Assembly: GCF_000972845.2 (NCBI RefSeq)
Contig: NC_040012.1
Span: forward strand, 14,202,897 to 14,266,896
Source of the DNA: Larimichthys crocea
Taxonomy: Eukaryota; Chordata; Actinopteri; Sciaenidae
Length of the DNA stretch: 64,000 nt
Reading direction: 5' to 3'
Both the position numbers and the translations under genes were made by a program. The notes under the pieces are model-generated. The model was not told the origin of the DNA, made no database searches, and saw only the letters and a list, made by a program, of their open reading frames with translations. This document shows positions 45,784 to 57,282 of this stretch, one piece after another; the stretch's first letter is position 1; each line of letters begins with the position of its first letter.

Positions 45784-48295
45784 ACGCTGATTGATCCGTA
45801 AGCTGCTCTCTCTCTCTCTGTGGCTTCACAAAGAGCCACATACACCGTGCTCATCACTAAAAATATTACAGTAACGTCATAACTGAAAATCAACAAATAA
45901 ATGTAAAACATGTTTTGTTCTTTAAAGGTGAAATCAGGATGTTATGATGTGTTATAATCCAGCAAATTATCCAACAAATGCTCATGAAAATATTCTAATA
46001 CAACCGCAGTGTGCCCATATAGACTCTGACCTCCTGTAATGACGATGAAATCAAGTTTCTTTAATTAATATAATATAATAACAACAGAGCACCTCGTCGA
46101 CACAGCTGAATATTCATTCATCCATAGATGTTTCCTGTCTGTCATAAACACATGGAGAACATTGATTCTTTTAAACATTAAAGACGAAGTCTGAACTTGA
46201 TTTATCCAAGTTTCACATTTATGATCTGCAAATTATCACGTTCAGAAAACTTGTAGTACAAAAAAATAATTGATGCAAATCTAATAAGAAGAAGAAAACA
46301 GAAGGAATAGTCCAAACATCAGAAGTTTTTTTTAATTTCAGACAAAAACCACAGACAGCAAACTGAGGCACAAACAGATGTGACACATTCACAAACACCG
46401 ATCAACATCTGCATCATTCAAGCCTAAATCATCTGTTTGTCAAATTCAGGGATTTTCATTGAGCTTATGTTTTAGATGTGCAATCATATCATGAAAAAGA
46501 AAAGAAAGAAAAACATGTGACTTTTTGTCAAAATGAAGAAAACATAAATAAAATAAATCCTGTTGCAGCACGGTTCATTTCTGCACTGCTGTCTAATAGT
46601 TTTATTATTTATTAGAAACAGGGAATTTCTCTCACGTCTCATTTCTTCTTATTTGTTTTACAAAATCAGATTTTTGTGCTCAAATTTCTTTAAGATGGAG
46701 GTTGGGACTTTGCACTTAAACCATCAGCAGCACATCACACTTCATGGCTTTCTAATGGACCTGGACTTTTCTTCCGTCACGGCGTCCTTCCTTAAACGCT
46801 CACCTGCTCTTTTAAATTTCAACAAATTAGTTTTGAGCTTCCTGTATCGCATGGTGGCGATTCACATATTCACATTTTCTATCAAAAAATAAACTTCATG
46901 TTACATTCTCTGCTGTTAAATCAGCATCTTGGTTGGAAAAGAAGGGTGGGTTGTATTTCTCATGTACGCACGCTAAACTCTGTCACAGTTTTGGTTACCG
47001 GATGATCCAGGTGTAGCCAGCGGAGTTCGCTCAGTTGAGCCATTTTGATCACCGTGACTGAACAGATCATAAGAGACGACTGACCTGCCGGAGACTGCAA
47101 CCAGACTGAACTAACACGGGCTTCAAGCAGGATCATGCTGCAGGCTGAACTCGGGATTAGGTAACGTTATGTTAGATTCAGCTTGGACTGATTTGAAGAT
47201 TTATTTGCCCATATCTGTTCTCTGAATATTCATATATCGCCTGATCTTCTTTCCATCCACACAGTTAAACAACAGAAAGTGGATGTTTCTTTGTTTCTGT
47301 GCAGAAGCACCCAGTGAGACGGCTGTGGGTTCTCTGAATCTGCTGTAAAGTTTGTCAAACTCTACTCCAGACACTGTCGCTTTTGTCTGAAATAAAATGA
47401 CTAAAATAAAATGTCGGAGGATCGAAGCAGCCGATTTGATTGCAATTTTAATAATTCATTGTTTTCTTTCTTAACCATCAGACTTTATGCATCATTAACA
47501 TTTGAAAAGACAACATGATAAGGGCTCTAAAAAGCTGCAGCAAGCTGATCTCAAGGATTAAAAATAAATTTACTCTGAGAATGCAAAGTGCTTTTAAAAA
47601 CATCGACTAAGCAAATCTGAACCTCTACAGGCGGCTGAAAAAGTCTGTGGCCAGCTCAGTGATCTAGCCATTTATTAAGTGTATCAAGTGCATGATCAGA
47701 TGCATTTATCAAGCTGGCACGTGTGAGCCTACATACATTTTTATAATTCAGTGAGTTGAATCAATCAAGAGTGAATTTATCGCCACATTTAAAGGGGGGG
47801 TATTCATCCTGCTTAATTTTCTTATAATTTCAGTTTTTTTTTTTATCAACACACACACTGTAAAAAAAACAAAAATACAAATCAATTAAAATATTCATAA
47901 AATTATAATTCTGACCTGATTCTGGTTGCAAAGTCAGAGCATTAAAGTTCATCTTGAGGGGAACATGTTTGGTCAGTCTTAAATCATTGGTTGGCATCAG
48001 TTCTGCTCGCCCCACCTCTTACCTCCTACCACACTGAACTGGTCATTTCTAGAATGACCCAGGAATGGTGCCGACATATTTAAGAGTAGTTCTGACTGGC
48101 TCGTTTATAAAACACTATTTTACACGACCTGTTGAGCCTCACAGTAACGTCTGGACAATTCTGCTCTTCTAGAATACCCCTCCTTTAAAACTTGGAGTTA
48201 TAAATACACTGTGTTTTGATGATTTGTGTTTGATTAGGTGTGTGTGGATGCTTTGGCTTTGTCTATAACTGTGCGACTGACTGACTGATTGGAGC
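45784..48295. other. no recognisable gene
   Basis: A/T-rich DNA with short open frames only (for example 46563-46892). A segment near 46985-47160 ends in a donor-like TTAG|GTAACG after an ATG and could be an orphan exon, but has no supporting partner. The end nearest 48295 should hold the 3' UTR of the minus-strand collagen gene. Confidence 0.5.
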
Positions 48296-51200
48296 CTAGT
48301 ATGGTGGAGGGGTGGTGTTGCCATCGGGACCTTCCCAGCTAAAGTCTCGGTCATCTTGTGGAGGAAACATCTGTCTGCCCAGGGGCGGATCGCAGCTGTC
48401 AGGGAACTGCAGCCCCCCAGAGAACGTGCTGCTGCTCTCACTGTCGGTGTACATGCCGTTGGTGGTGCTGCTCTTCACCTGCAGCCACACCCGGTCAAAC
48501 CTTTTGAGGTGGAGGACGATAGTCTGGCTCACGGATGACTGCTCGTTTCCTACCACTTCCGTTGCTTTGATTATAGGCCAGAAGTTTTGGAACAGGCCAA
48601 CCTTAAGAGTCCTTTCAGCAACTGCCATGTTGAAGGTGAAGACGTATGTGCCATTAACAGGGGCTGTGTACATGCCTCTTGGATCGAAATGGTTTTCCTT
48701 ATTATAAATGATAGTATAGAAAGGAACAGGAAGGTTAGGCTCTGGAAACGACTGGTTGATTGCCGCGGAGAATGCTGATTTGATGGTTGGGGAGCACGGC
48801 CCAGGCTGCCCCATCATACCCATGGCACCCATGTTGCCTTTTAGCCCCATAGTACCCTGTGCACCCCGGGGGCCAGTGTCACCTTTATCCCCTTTATCCC
48901 CCTTTGCTCCTGCTGCCCCATTAGCGCCGTCTTCCCCATCTGTGCACTCACATATCCCCTGCATACCTTGATCACCCTTCTGGCCGTCCACCCCAGGGTT
49001 GCCAGGTATGCCCAGGTCACCTTTATCACCCTTAAAACCCATGGGTCCCCTTTCTCCCTTGATTCCAGGCAGGCCCCGAGAACCGGCTGGCCCAGAGGGG
49101 CCTTGTTCACCTGGTGGACCCTGGACACTATCGCAGGAAGCAGGGCATATGCCGGTTTCTCCCTGGGGGCCTTGTTGACCTTGGGGGCCTGCCGTTCCTC
49201 TGTCACCTTTTTCTCCTGGGAAAAAAAAACATAGAAACAAGATTACCCCACATGAATTACCCCACTTGCAAGTAATCCAAATTCATTGTTGTGTTGTTTT
49301 AGTTTTTCTAAACCCAACTGAACATTACCCCTAGCAATGTCAGATCATAAAACTGTTAGTCATAGTGGTGCCATGGCATCCAAGTAACACGAATGACCCT
49401 CTACTGTACAACAAGGTTTTACATAGAGTAATTTCAGCAGACCTTTGAAGCCTCGCTCGCCCTTCATCCCAGTGAAACCCATAGATCCAGGCATCCCCTG
49501 CTCCCCAACGTCGCCCTTCTGACCTGTAACAACAGAACAAATGTAGAAGTTACTACAACAAAGTCAAAGGCAGGATGAGGCGATACACTAAATTCATGTT
49601 TTACTGGATGAAAAGCAAGTCTGTTGGCCTGGTTTGAAGATCCAATCAAAGATGGGAAATTTAGAAGGGCAGGTGAACAGGGCCAAACCTGCAACAACAG
49701 GGCTACGGTGTTGTAATGTGTGTTGTCATTAGCAGTGCAGTGACAGAGAGTTCTTCATGTCTATCTCACCCTTCATCCCCGGAGCGCCTGTGAATCCTGG
49801 ATGACCTGGGAACCCCATCATTCCTCTCCTCCCAGGACTCCCAGGTAGACCTGATCAAAGAGTAGCCAGGTTAGTTTCATGGACTCCTTTTTCTATAAAT
49901 CTCAGTCTTCATATTCCTGCAGAAACCAGAGTTTCTGATATAACTTAAACTAGTTATATTTCCAGATTTTACTTGGTAGTGTATAGAGCCTTGTGTTTTC
50001 ATTTGACTTCACAGAAAATAAATTACTTGTGACTTGACATGAGACACAACCACTAGAATAACTTGCCTGTATTCATTTTATGATTTCAGTTAAAACATAT
50101 AATTTAATCATTTAATATATGTATTGAAATAAAAAAAATAAACCTAACTCAGATCAACCCGATTCTTTTTAACTTAACATGTTACTAAGACAACACAGGA
50201 TGCTACCTGGCACTGATCACAAATGTTTGTTGATGACAACTTTTAAATGCAAAACTCAAACAGATCATTTAAAGTGATCCACGTACCTGGGAGACCTCGG
50301 TCTCCGCGGTCTCCTTTGGGTCCCACGGTACCCTTACAGTGGGAACAGAGGCAGAAAAAAGGAATCTCGTTGATAGGTGGCGGGTTAGGTGAGCTCAACA
50401 GCATGTCACAGATTGATAGATCAGGTAAAATGGGCATGTCATCTTCTCTCATCATCATCCGGGTCATGTTGCTGGGTGGCCCCGGCATGTGGTGATGACG
50501 GGCACGTGCATTAAAGGGGAAGTGCCCCCCACTTTCATCTGAGTCCGAGTCCGAGTCCGAGCCCGAGTCCGAGCCCGAGTTCGAGCCCGAGCCTCTCCAA
50601 TCAATGGTGTTGTCCACACCAAAGCCAGTCCCTGGGGCAGTGTTGTTTAGCATGGCTGAGCAGAGGGAACAGAGGGCGAGGATTCCCAGCAGCCTCGACA
50701 ACATCTGGAGGAAGACAATGATGATGGGAGCCCAGAGAGTTACAGATACCACTGAGATGAGATATGTGACATTTTGGTTGTTACAGTGAGCCACGTTTAT
50801 GTGTCTTATTTAACCAGACCCAAAATCTGATCTGTCTATGTGTCCATCAGGATGGATCCGGTCCACAGAGAGGTCGTAAAACACTGTAAACGTCTGCAGC
50901 AGTTTAGTTCAGACAAAGACATTATGCAAGAAACACATAAACACAAACACATGGATGAACGACATTTATGAACTTTGAAGGACGCCTCCTGCATCATTGC
51001 GTGCATTGAAATGACATTTTAATGATGTGGGGAGAACTTTAGAGGCTCACTGAAGTTGCAGTGAGACTGTAATGCAGGGAAACAAACAAATCATCCATTA
51101 ATGTATTAAACATATTCAGTAACTGTATAAAATGTAGCTCGTCTGCTTGATGAAAAAAAAGAAGAATTTTGTGGCAACATTTTCCAAAAAGTTGAAAAAA

Positions 51201-51373
51201 CTTTTGCATATTTTACTTTTGCAGAAAGTGATCAAACAACTAATTAAATATTAATTTAAAAAACAAAACAAACTATGTAGATTATATTCCGTCCAATCTG
51301 AAATGCTCCCAGAAATAAAATCCTCTCAGGTGTTTTGGGAAAGACTCACCGCTCCGTCCGAGTTGTGCAGCAT
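48296..51373 (-). CDS. secreted collagen-like protein with C1q domain (otolin-1-like)
   Basis: Minus-strand exons 51350-51373, 50287-50704, 49770-49850, 49443-49523 and 48296-49215 join in phase to 1524 bp (507 residues). If translation starts at the second Met, the first base of exon 2, it is 499 residues, and that start gives the better signal peptide (MLSRLLGILALCSLCSA). Next come an acidic Ser/Asp/Gly tract ([17 protein letters not shown]), a His/Met-rich patch and a Cys knot (FFCLCSHC) directly before the Gly-X-Y repeats. Two 81-bp exons of nine triplets each precede the large last exon, which carries more Gly-X-Y with short Cys interruptions and a C-terminal C1q domain (SAFSAA to FSGGLQFP). 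The order signal, Cys cluster, collagen, C1q matches otolin-1, the otolith/otoconia matrix collagen. Other C1q/TNF-type collagens remain possible. Confidence 0.7.
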
Positions 51374-51426
51374 CGTCTGGAGGAAGATTTGTGTGTGGAT
51401 GAGCAGGATGGAGGAGGCTTTGATCC

Positions 51427-51433
51427 ATTTATA
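51427..51433 (-). promoter_or_regulatory. TATA box of the collagen/C1q gene
   Basis: On the minus strand TATAAAT lies about 55 bp before the first ATG and about 80 bp before the exon-1 donor (GTGAGT). A start site near 51400 would give a short leader. Confidence 0.6.
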
Positions 51434-52473
51434 AACCTCGCCTGGAACAAAACTTTATTCAGGCTCCGTCTCACCTGCTGAGCCTGCAGACAAAAGGCTG
51501 AGGACAGGGGGGAGGAGGAGCAGGGGGTGGAAGCCCGTCTACATTGTCCTTGCTGAAGAAGAACTGGGCCTTCTGTCTGCGACATGACCTCCTTCACCAT
51601 GAAACAGCAAAAATATATTCAAAGCAGAAAGAAGAGACGCCTCTCTGTTTATCTCTCCATCGTTCTCCACCCTCCTTTTTCTCTCATCATTCTTTCAGAG
51701 AAAACTCACATCAGTGTTTCCACTTCTTTATTCATCATCCCTCTCTAATTTCTGGAATATTCTGTCTGGAATGGCGACGGTGATTTGACCAATATTCTTC
51801 TTTTCCAGCAGTATTATGTCTCTTATTGTTTTTGAGTTTTGTTCTTGTCAGAGAGGCAAAACATCTGAAGCAGCGATTAAACCATCAAAGGCTACAAAAG
51901 CAAAAACGCTTGTTTACGTTATGAATATTCTCTGACTTCCTGTCTGATTGCTACTGAATATGTAAATCTTCAGAAAAACAAATAAATGGTTTAAAGTTAT
52001 CAAATGGTGGAAACATACATTTGTTGGGGACTATTTTTAGCGGTGGATTAATCTACGTTGGTTGATCTAGTGAGCATTTGTGGGGAAGCAGGATGATTCA
52101 AAATAAACTTCATGGGTTGAACACTTCAGGAAACATTTTTTGTCTTTGGAAATGACATCGTGTCCATTCATAGATCCTTTGCAGGAAGTAAGTAGTGCTC
52201 TCACATTATCAGTGTAACATGGTTAGAAGGCTGCAGATGGTGGAGAGCCGAGGATGAACTCACATTTCTCCTTTTTTTATCGCCTCTCTCATCTTTTTCT
52301 TCAATTCTCCTTCTCTTTCTTCTACACCCGTTTCCTTTCTTTTCCTTTATCTCGGTAATTCTTCCACTTCTCCTCCTTTGCTCTGTTATTCATTCAAGTC
52401 AATAAGTCATTAGCGAGTTTTCTCTTCTTTTGTTGCACTCGTGAACCAGATTCTGTTTCTGCATTCACTATTT
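51434..52473. other. no recognisable gene
   Basis: Upstream flank of the collagen gene; pyrimidine-rich at 52265-52380. Nothing else is identified. Confidence 0.55.
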
Positions 52474-53605
52474 CTCAGACAGATGTTTTCTCAGACAGAT
52501 GTTTTCTCAGACAGATGTTTTCTCAGACAGATGTTTTCTCAGACACGTTTTCTCAGACAGATGTTTTCTCAGACAGATGTTTTCTCAGACAGATGTTTTC
52601 TCAGACAGATGTTTTCTCAGACAGATGTTTTCTCAGACAGATGTTTTCTCAGACAGATGTTTTCTCAGACAGATGTTTTCTCAGACAGATGTTTTCTCAG
52701 ACAGATGTTTTCTCAGACAGATGTTTTCTCAGACAGATGTTTTCTCAGACAGATGTTTTCTCAGACAGATGTTTTCTCAGACAGATGTTTTCTCAGACAG
52801 ATGTTTTCTCAGACAGATGTTTTCTCAGACAGATGTTTTCTCAGACAGATGTTTTCTCAGACAGATGTTTTCTCAGACAGATGTTTTCTCAGACAGATGT
52901 TTTCTCAGACAGATGTTTTCTCAGACAGATGTTTTCTCAGACAGATGTTTTCTCAGACAGATGTTTTCTCAGACAGATGTTTTCTCGGACAGATGTTTTC
53001 TCGGACAGATGTTTTCTCAGACAGATGTTTTCTCAGACAGATGTTTTCTCGGACAGATGTTTTCTCAGACAGATGTTTTCTCAGACAGATGTTTTCTCGG
53101 ACAGATGTTTTCTCAGACAGATGTTTTCTCAGACAGATGTTTTCTCGGACAGATGTTTTCTCAGACAGATGTTTTCTCAGACAGATGTTTTCTCGGACAG
53201 ATGTTTTCTCAGACAGATGTTTTCTCAGACAGATGTTTTCTCGGACAGATGTTTTCTCAGACAGATGTTTTCTCAGACAGATGTTTTCTCGGACAGATGT
53301 TTTCTCAGACAGATGTTTTCTCAGACAGATGTTTTCTCGGACAGATGTTTTCTCAGACAGATGTTTTCTCAGACAGATGTTTTCTCGGACAGATGTTTTC
53401 TCAGACAGATGTTTTCTCAGACAGATGTTTTCTCGGACAGATGTTTTCTCAGACAGATGTTTTCTCAGACAGATGTTTTCTCGGACAGATGTTTTCTCAG
53501 ACAGATGTTTTCTCAGACAGATGTTTTCTCGGACAGATGTTTTCTCAGACAGATGTTTTCTCAGACAGATGTTTTCTCGGACAGATGTTTTCTCGGACAG
53601 ATGTT
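52474..53605. repeat. 16-bp minisatellite with 48-bp higher-order period
   Basis: About 70 head-to-tail units of TCAGACAGATGTTTTC. One early unit (near 52541) is 14 bp long. From about 52985 a G variant (TCGGACAG) appears in every third unit, so the true period becomes 48 bp over the right half. The three forward frames stay open for about 380-400 codons with the same 16-residue cycle. This is non-coding by composition and lacks any gene context. Confidence 0.97.
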
Positions 53606-56600
53606 CGTCTCTGGTTCTGGCACAACAAAGGGCTCGGTTAGCATGGCACTGAACTTCAGGGACACTTCTGCTGCTGCTAACTGTAGCTGCTGTTAGCTCA
53701 TGTCAAGACTTTTCTACCTCGTGTATTTTCTCTTGATTATTGCGCTGCCTTGTTTGGTTAGTGACGCCGACTTCCGGCGGTGCAGTGCAGGGTGTAGACA
53801 GGTTTATGATCTATACCTGCTGTTTTATGGTTGCTATTACGTATATTCTCTGTGACGTGCATCAGGCAGGGAGCCTTCAGGTTCATGTTTCTAGTCAAAG
53901 ATGTTTTCATGTTTTCTAGGATTCCTAAATAAATATTAATTATATATCAGAGTGACACTTTGAATCAGTCAATTAAAGGAACATGGATCATTCAGTCAGT
54001 GTTCGCTTTTGACCCCCTGTTCCACACAAACAGCTCAGTTGGCACACGAAGCTGCTTTCAACAATACAGTAATCTAACACTGTGGAAGCTCTTCACAATG
54101 CGCAGCCTACTTTCATTTTTTAACACATTTAACAACAAAGGACAATGACTTAACTGCAGCTCCCGGGGTTATCTGGAAATGTGATATTAATCAAACTAAT
54201 TACAAACACGACAAGACACAAATGGAAGCTCGCTGGGTGAAATTTAAGACTGGGTTCATGTAAGGCATACACTGTATGTATTCTTATACCTGTGTATTTT
54301 TACATCAGTATAGTCCTGAATGCAGACTCTTTTCTTTCTTTTTGAGGATTTCCTTTCCTCTTTTTACCTCCAACTCCTGATCTCCTTTCCCTTTCTTCTC
54401 TGCTTGTCTTTTCTTTGTCAGTGTTTGGTGTTCATGTGTGATAAGAAGCTCAGACTGCAAACAGATCTCCTGCTCCAGACACCTTTTTCAGGCAACAGTT
54501 CAACTGCCAAGAAACCAAAAACTGGACTAAAGACGAGACTGAACATCTTCCCCGCACTGACACTGAGAAGAGACTGTTTGCAGGAAATATTTCCCCCTAA
54601 AGACACAAGCACAACGTTCAATCCCAGCATTTATATATTCATGTTTAAATAAATGTATCAGCATTTACACAGAGAGCAGCACCGAACTTTATGATCTAAA
54701 TTATTGATATTTTGCTAAATAATCAGTGTATACATTCAAGTAATAATAAGATTAATAGATAATGGTTAGTTGAAGCCCTGAAGTGGAGCTATACTATATT
54801 TAAATGTTGGACTCAGACAGTGTTCTGTAGTGGCCAGGTTAGTTTTAAAGGTTGAATATTTATTTATCTCATGAGTTTATCATAAACACAAATTCTTGGC
54901 ACCTTCAACCAGAAACCTTTAAATAAAGAGCACAAGAGGAAAACACAAATCCCGTCTTTGAAAAACAGTTTATGTGAAGGGAAGCGGACAAACAGAAACC
55001 TGGTGCGGGCACAAAGCGGCAGGCAGCGGGCCAGGTCTCAGACCACCACCACAAGAAAGGCAAACGTTTGGGAAGGCCGCGCCCTGGCCGTCTTTTATTC
55101 TGAAAAATCAAAACAGCCATGGACACAAAGGTAAACTGAGCCAAGGGAACAAGGATGAGGCACAAAAGGAGACAAGGAGATGAATAGTTAACCTTAATAA
55201 GTGTCCTGGTTTCCACAGCCGGAGGAGCTCAGCAGCACCTGGAGGCGAGCCCAGGTTTCACCCATACCTGTTCACAGTAGACAAGACCTGCATTCCTGTA
55301 CTGTATGTGGAGGGGCGGGAACGGGCAACCAGAGGTCATCTGGACTGCAGAAATACAAAAACTAGCATCTATTATACCCTGAGGGGGAGACGCATTTTTA
55401 TGTCATGTGACCATTCTGACACATTTACAGACAGGTGACAAATAAAAGGAATACATCGACGTGAAGTGTCTTCTTCCCTCGTTTGGCACGTGGTGCATCC
55501 TTTTTGTTTCCAGGTCAGGGTGCTAGATAAACGTGCTGCACTGCAAAATCTGATTTATCCCAGAACTGTCAAACAAAAGTACGTGTGCACGTTACAGTGA
55601 GGCGTGCAAAACGAAAGTGATTTTTACACGTGACCTTTAGCGTTCACTATGTATGAAATGTCCCTTTAAAATCCAGATAAACTTTAATCTCATAGTGTCT
55701 GAATGTCCAACAGGTCAAATCAATTTAACACACACAGTTAAGTCAATGCAACAAAAAACATGACTTAACATAAAGTTATTCGATGCCTCAGTCATTATGT
55801 GTGTGTGTGTGTGTGTGTGTGTGTTATGTAATTCAAACTGAAACACAAGATGTATCAAGGTCCCAGAGGGTTGTCTTTATTGTCTGCACCTCGTCCTTCC
55901 TGCTCTGCAGCGTTCTGCATCGGTCTCATTCAGTTCAGCGTGCGGTCTGAAGGTTCACATCTGTTCTAGTCGTCAGTGTTTTTAGACGACAATGTGAATT
56001 ACTGTGTTTTCTCACAGGTTGTCCACAAATCCACGTTAACTAAAACCACACTCAGTTCCAATATGAACAGAAGCTAACAGAGAGCCACAGGACAGACTGA
56101 ATCCTGCATGAAGTGGTTCAAATGTGTTGTCACACGAATGCTTCCCAGAGTCTTCATAGGAGACTGTATGAATCACACCATGGTCTGAATTACTGCAAAG
56201 AAACCACGACTGGAGGAGACCAACGAGAAGAAGAAAACCTGTTGGACTAAGAAACACATGAATGGACATCAGAGCAGTGCAAAGTGGACTTTGTGTGAGG
56301 AGTTCTGGTTCAGACCAGCATGGTGGAAGATGGCTTGTCTAGCATTCTTCAGCCGCACGTCATCACACCTGATTTGCACATAGTGGAAACCATTATTGGT
56401 TATTTAACAGGACGATGGAGAAACCCTCTGCCATGAAAACATTGCAGCTCTACACGCCGCTGCCTTCTTACAGCTCGCTAAACAAGTCAGACACTGCTCT
56501 AACGAAACAGTCAGTCAGTAAAAGCAATGCCCATTTCTGATGAACTTATTATGAAGGATATCAAACTATTGTCAGTTCATCAGGTTGCAAACACAGAGGA

Positions 56601-56780
56601 TGGACGCTTCAGTCGAGCTTGTGTCAGATTGTTTGAAATAATTTAAAAGGAACATCTTGGACTTTTGTGAAATGGGCTCTGGTCTGTTGCGGAGGTGAGT
56701 GGGTGGAGGTTAAAGGGCAGGTTTGTGTGTGTGTTGACAGTGTTGGCAGACGGTGTTCAGCTGCAGACTGTGGACTCTCA
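53606..56780. other. intergenic region; no gene recognised
   Basis: Holds short open frames without family resemblance (54320-54652 plus; 54905-55216 minus) and a (GT)n tract at 55799-55824. On the minus strand an AATAAA at about 55874-55879 may be a stray polyadenylation signal. Confidence 0.5.
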
Positions 56781-56806
56781 GTAAACACTGGCAGTTAGTC
56801 ATTAAC
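56781..56806 (+). promoter_or_regulatory. HNF3-like and HNF1-like sites at the proc promoter
   Basis: GTAAACA (56781-56787) fits the FOXA/HNF3 core. GTTAGTCATTAAC (56794-56806) differs from the HNF1 palindrome GTTAATNATTAAC at one position. They lie just before a presumptive non-coding exon ending at 56860 with donor GTAAGT. The human protein C promoter is known to depend on HNF1 and HNF3, so the pairing is meaningful. Confidence 0.55.
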
Positions 56807-57282
56807 ACACCAGAAACAGAGCAGACCATCGTCTCTGTCCACGGCTTCGATTCTTCACACGTAAGTACAAAAAAAACCAAACACTCAAATCCAATTTTCT
56901 GTCTTGTTTTAATGAAGGCGTAGCAGGACAGGGCGTAGTCACGGCTTCGCTCTGCAGCCTCTGTTGTTCAGGTGGTGGGGTCAAAGGTCGCGGGGGTCCA
57001 AACGGCTCGTCTCCTGCTGTCTGCGTTTTCAGCTGAAAATGATCGATACTGTCCAAATGTCTTCAACATTCATCATGTGCTTTTCATCTTGTCTTCCTGT
57101 GTCGTCTCCAGCTCTTCCTCTCTTTTCGTCCCACTTTAACTCGGTGAGTCACGTTAATCATCATTTACGTGTGAATTATGAATATTAATGTCTGTGTCAG
57201 TTTTTGGTGAGCAAGCGTAAACGCTGTAGGAGACGAGATGATTGGCTCACATCTCGCTGTCGCTGCAGGTTGGACTGAGGTC

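Noticed and set aside
52441..53696. Three overlapping plus-strand frames of 380-403 codons
   Set aside because: They translate the 16-bp minisatellite. The same 16-residue cycle appears in every frame, which is a property of the repeat and not of a gene.
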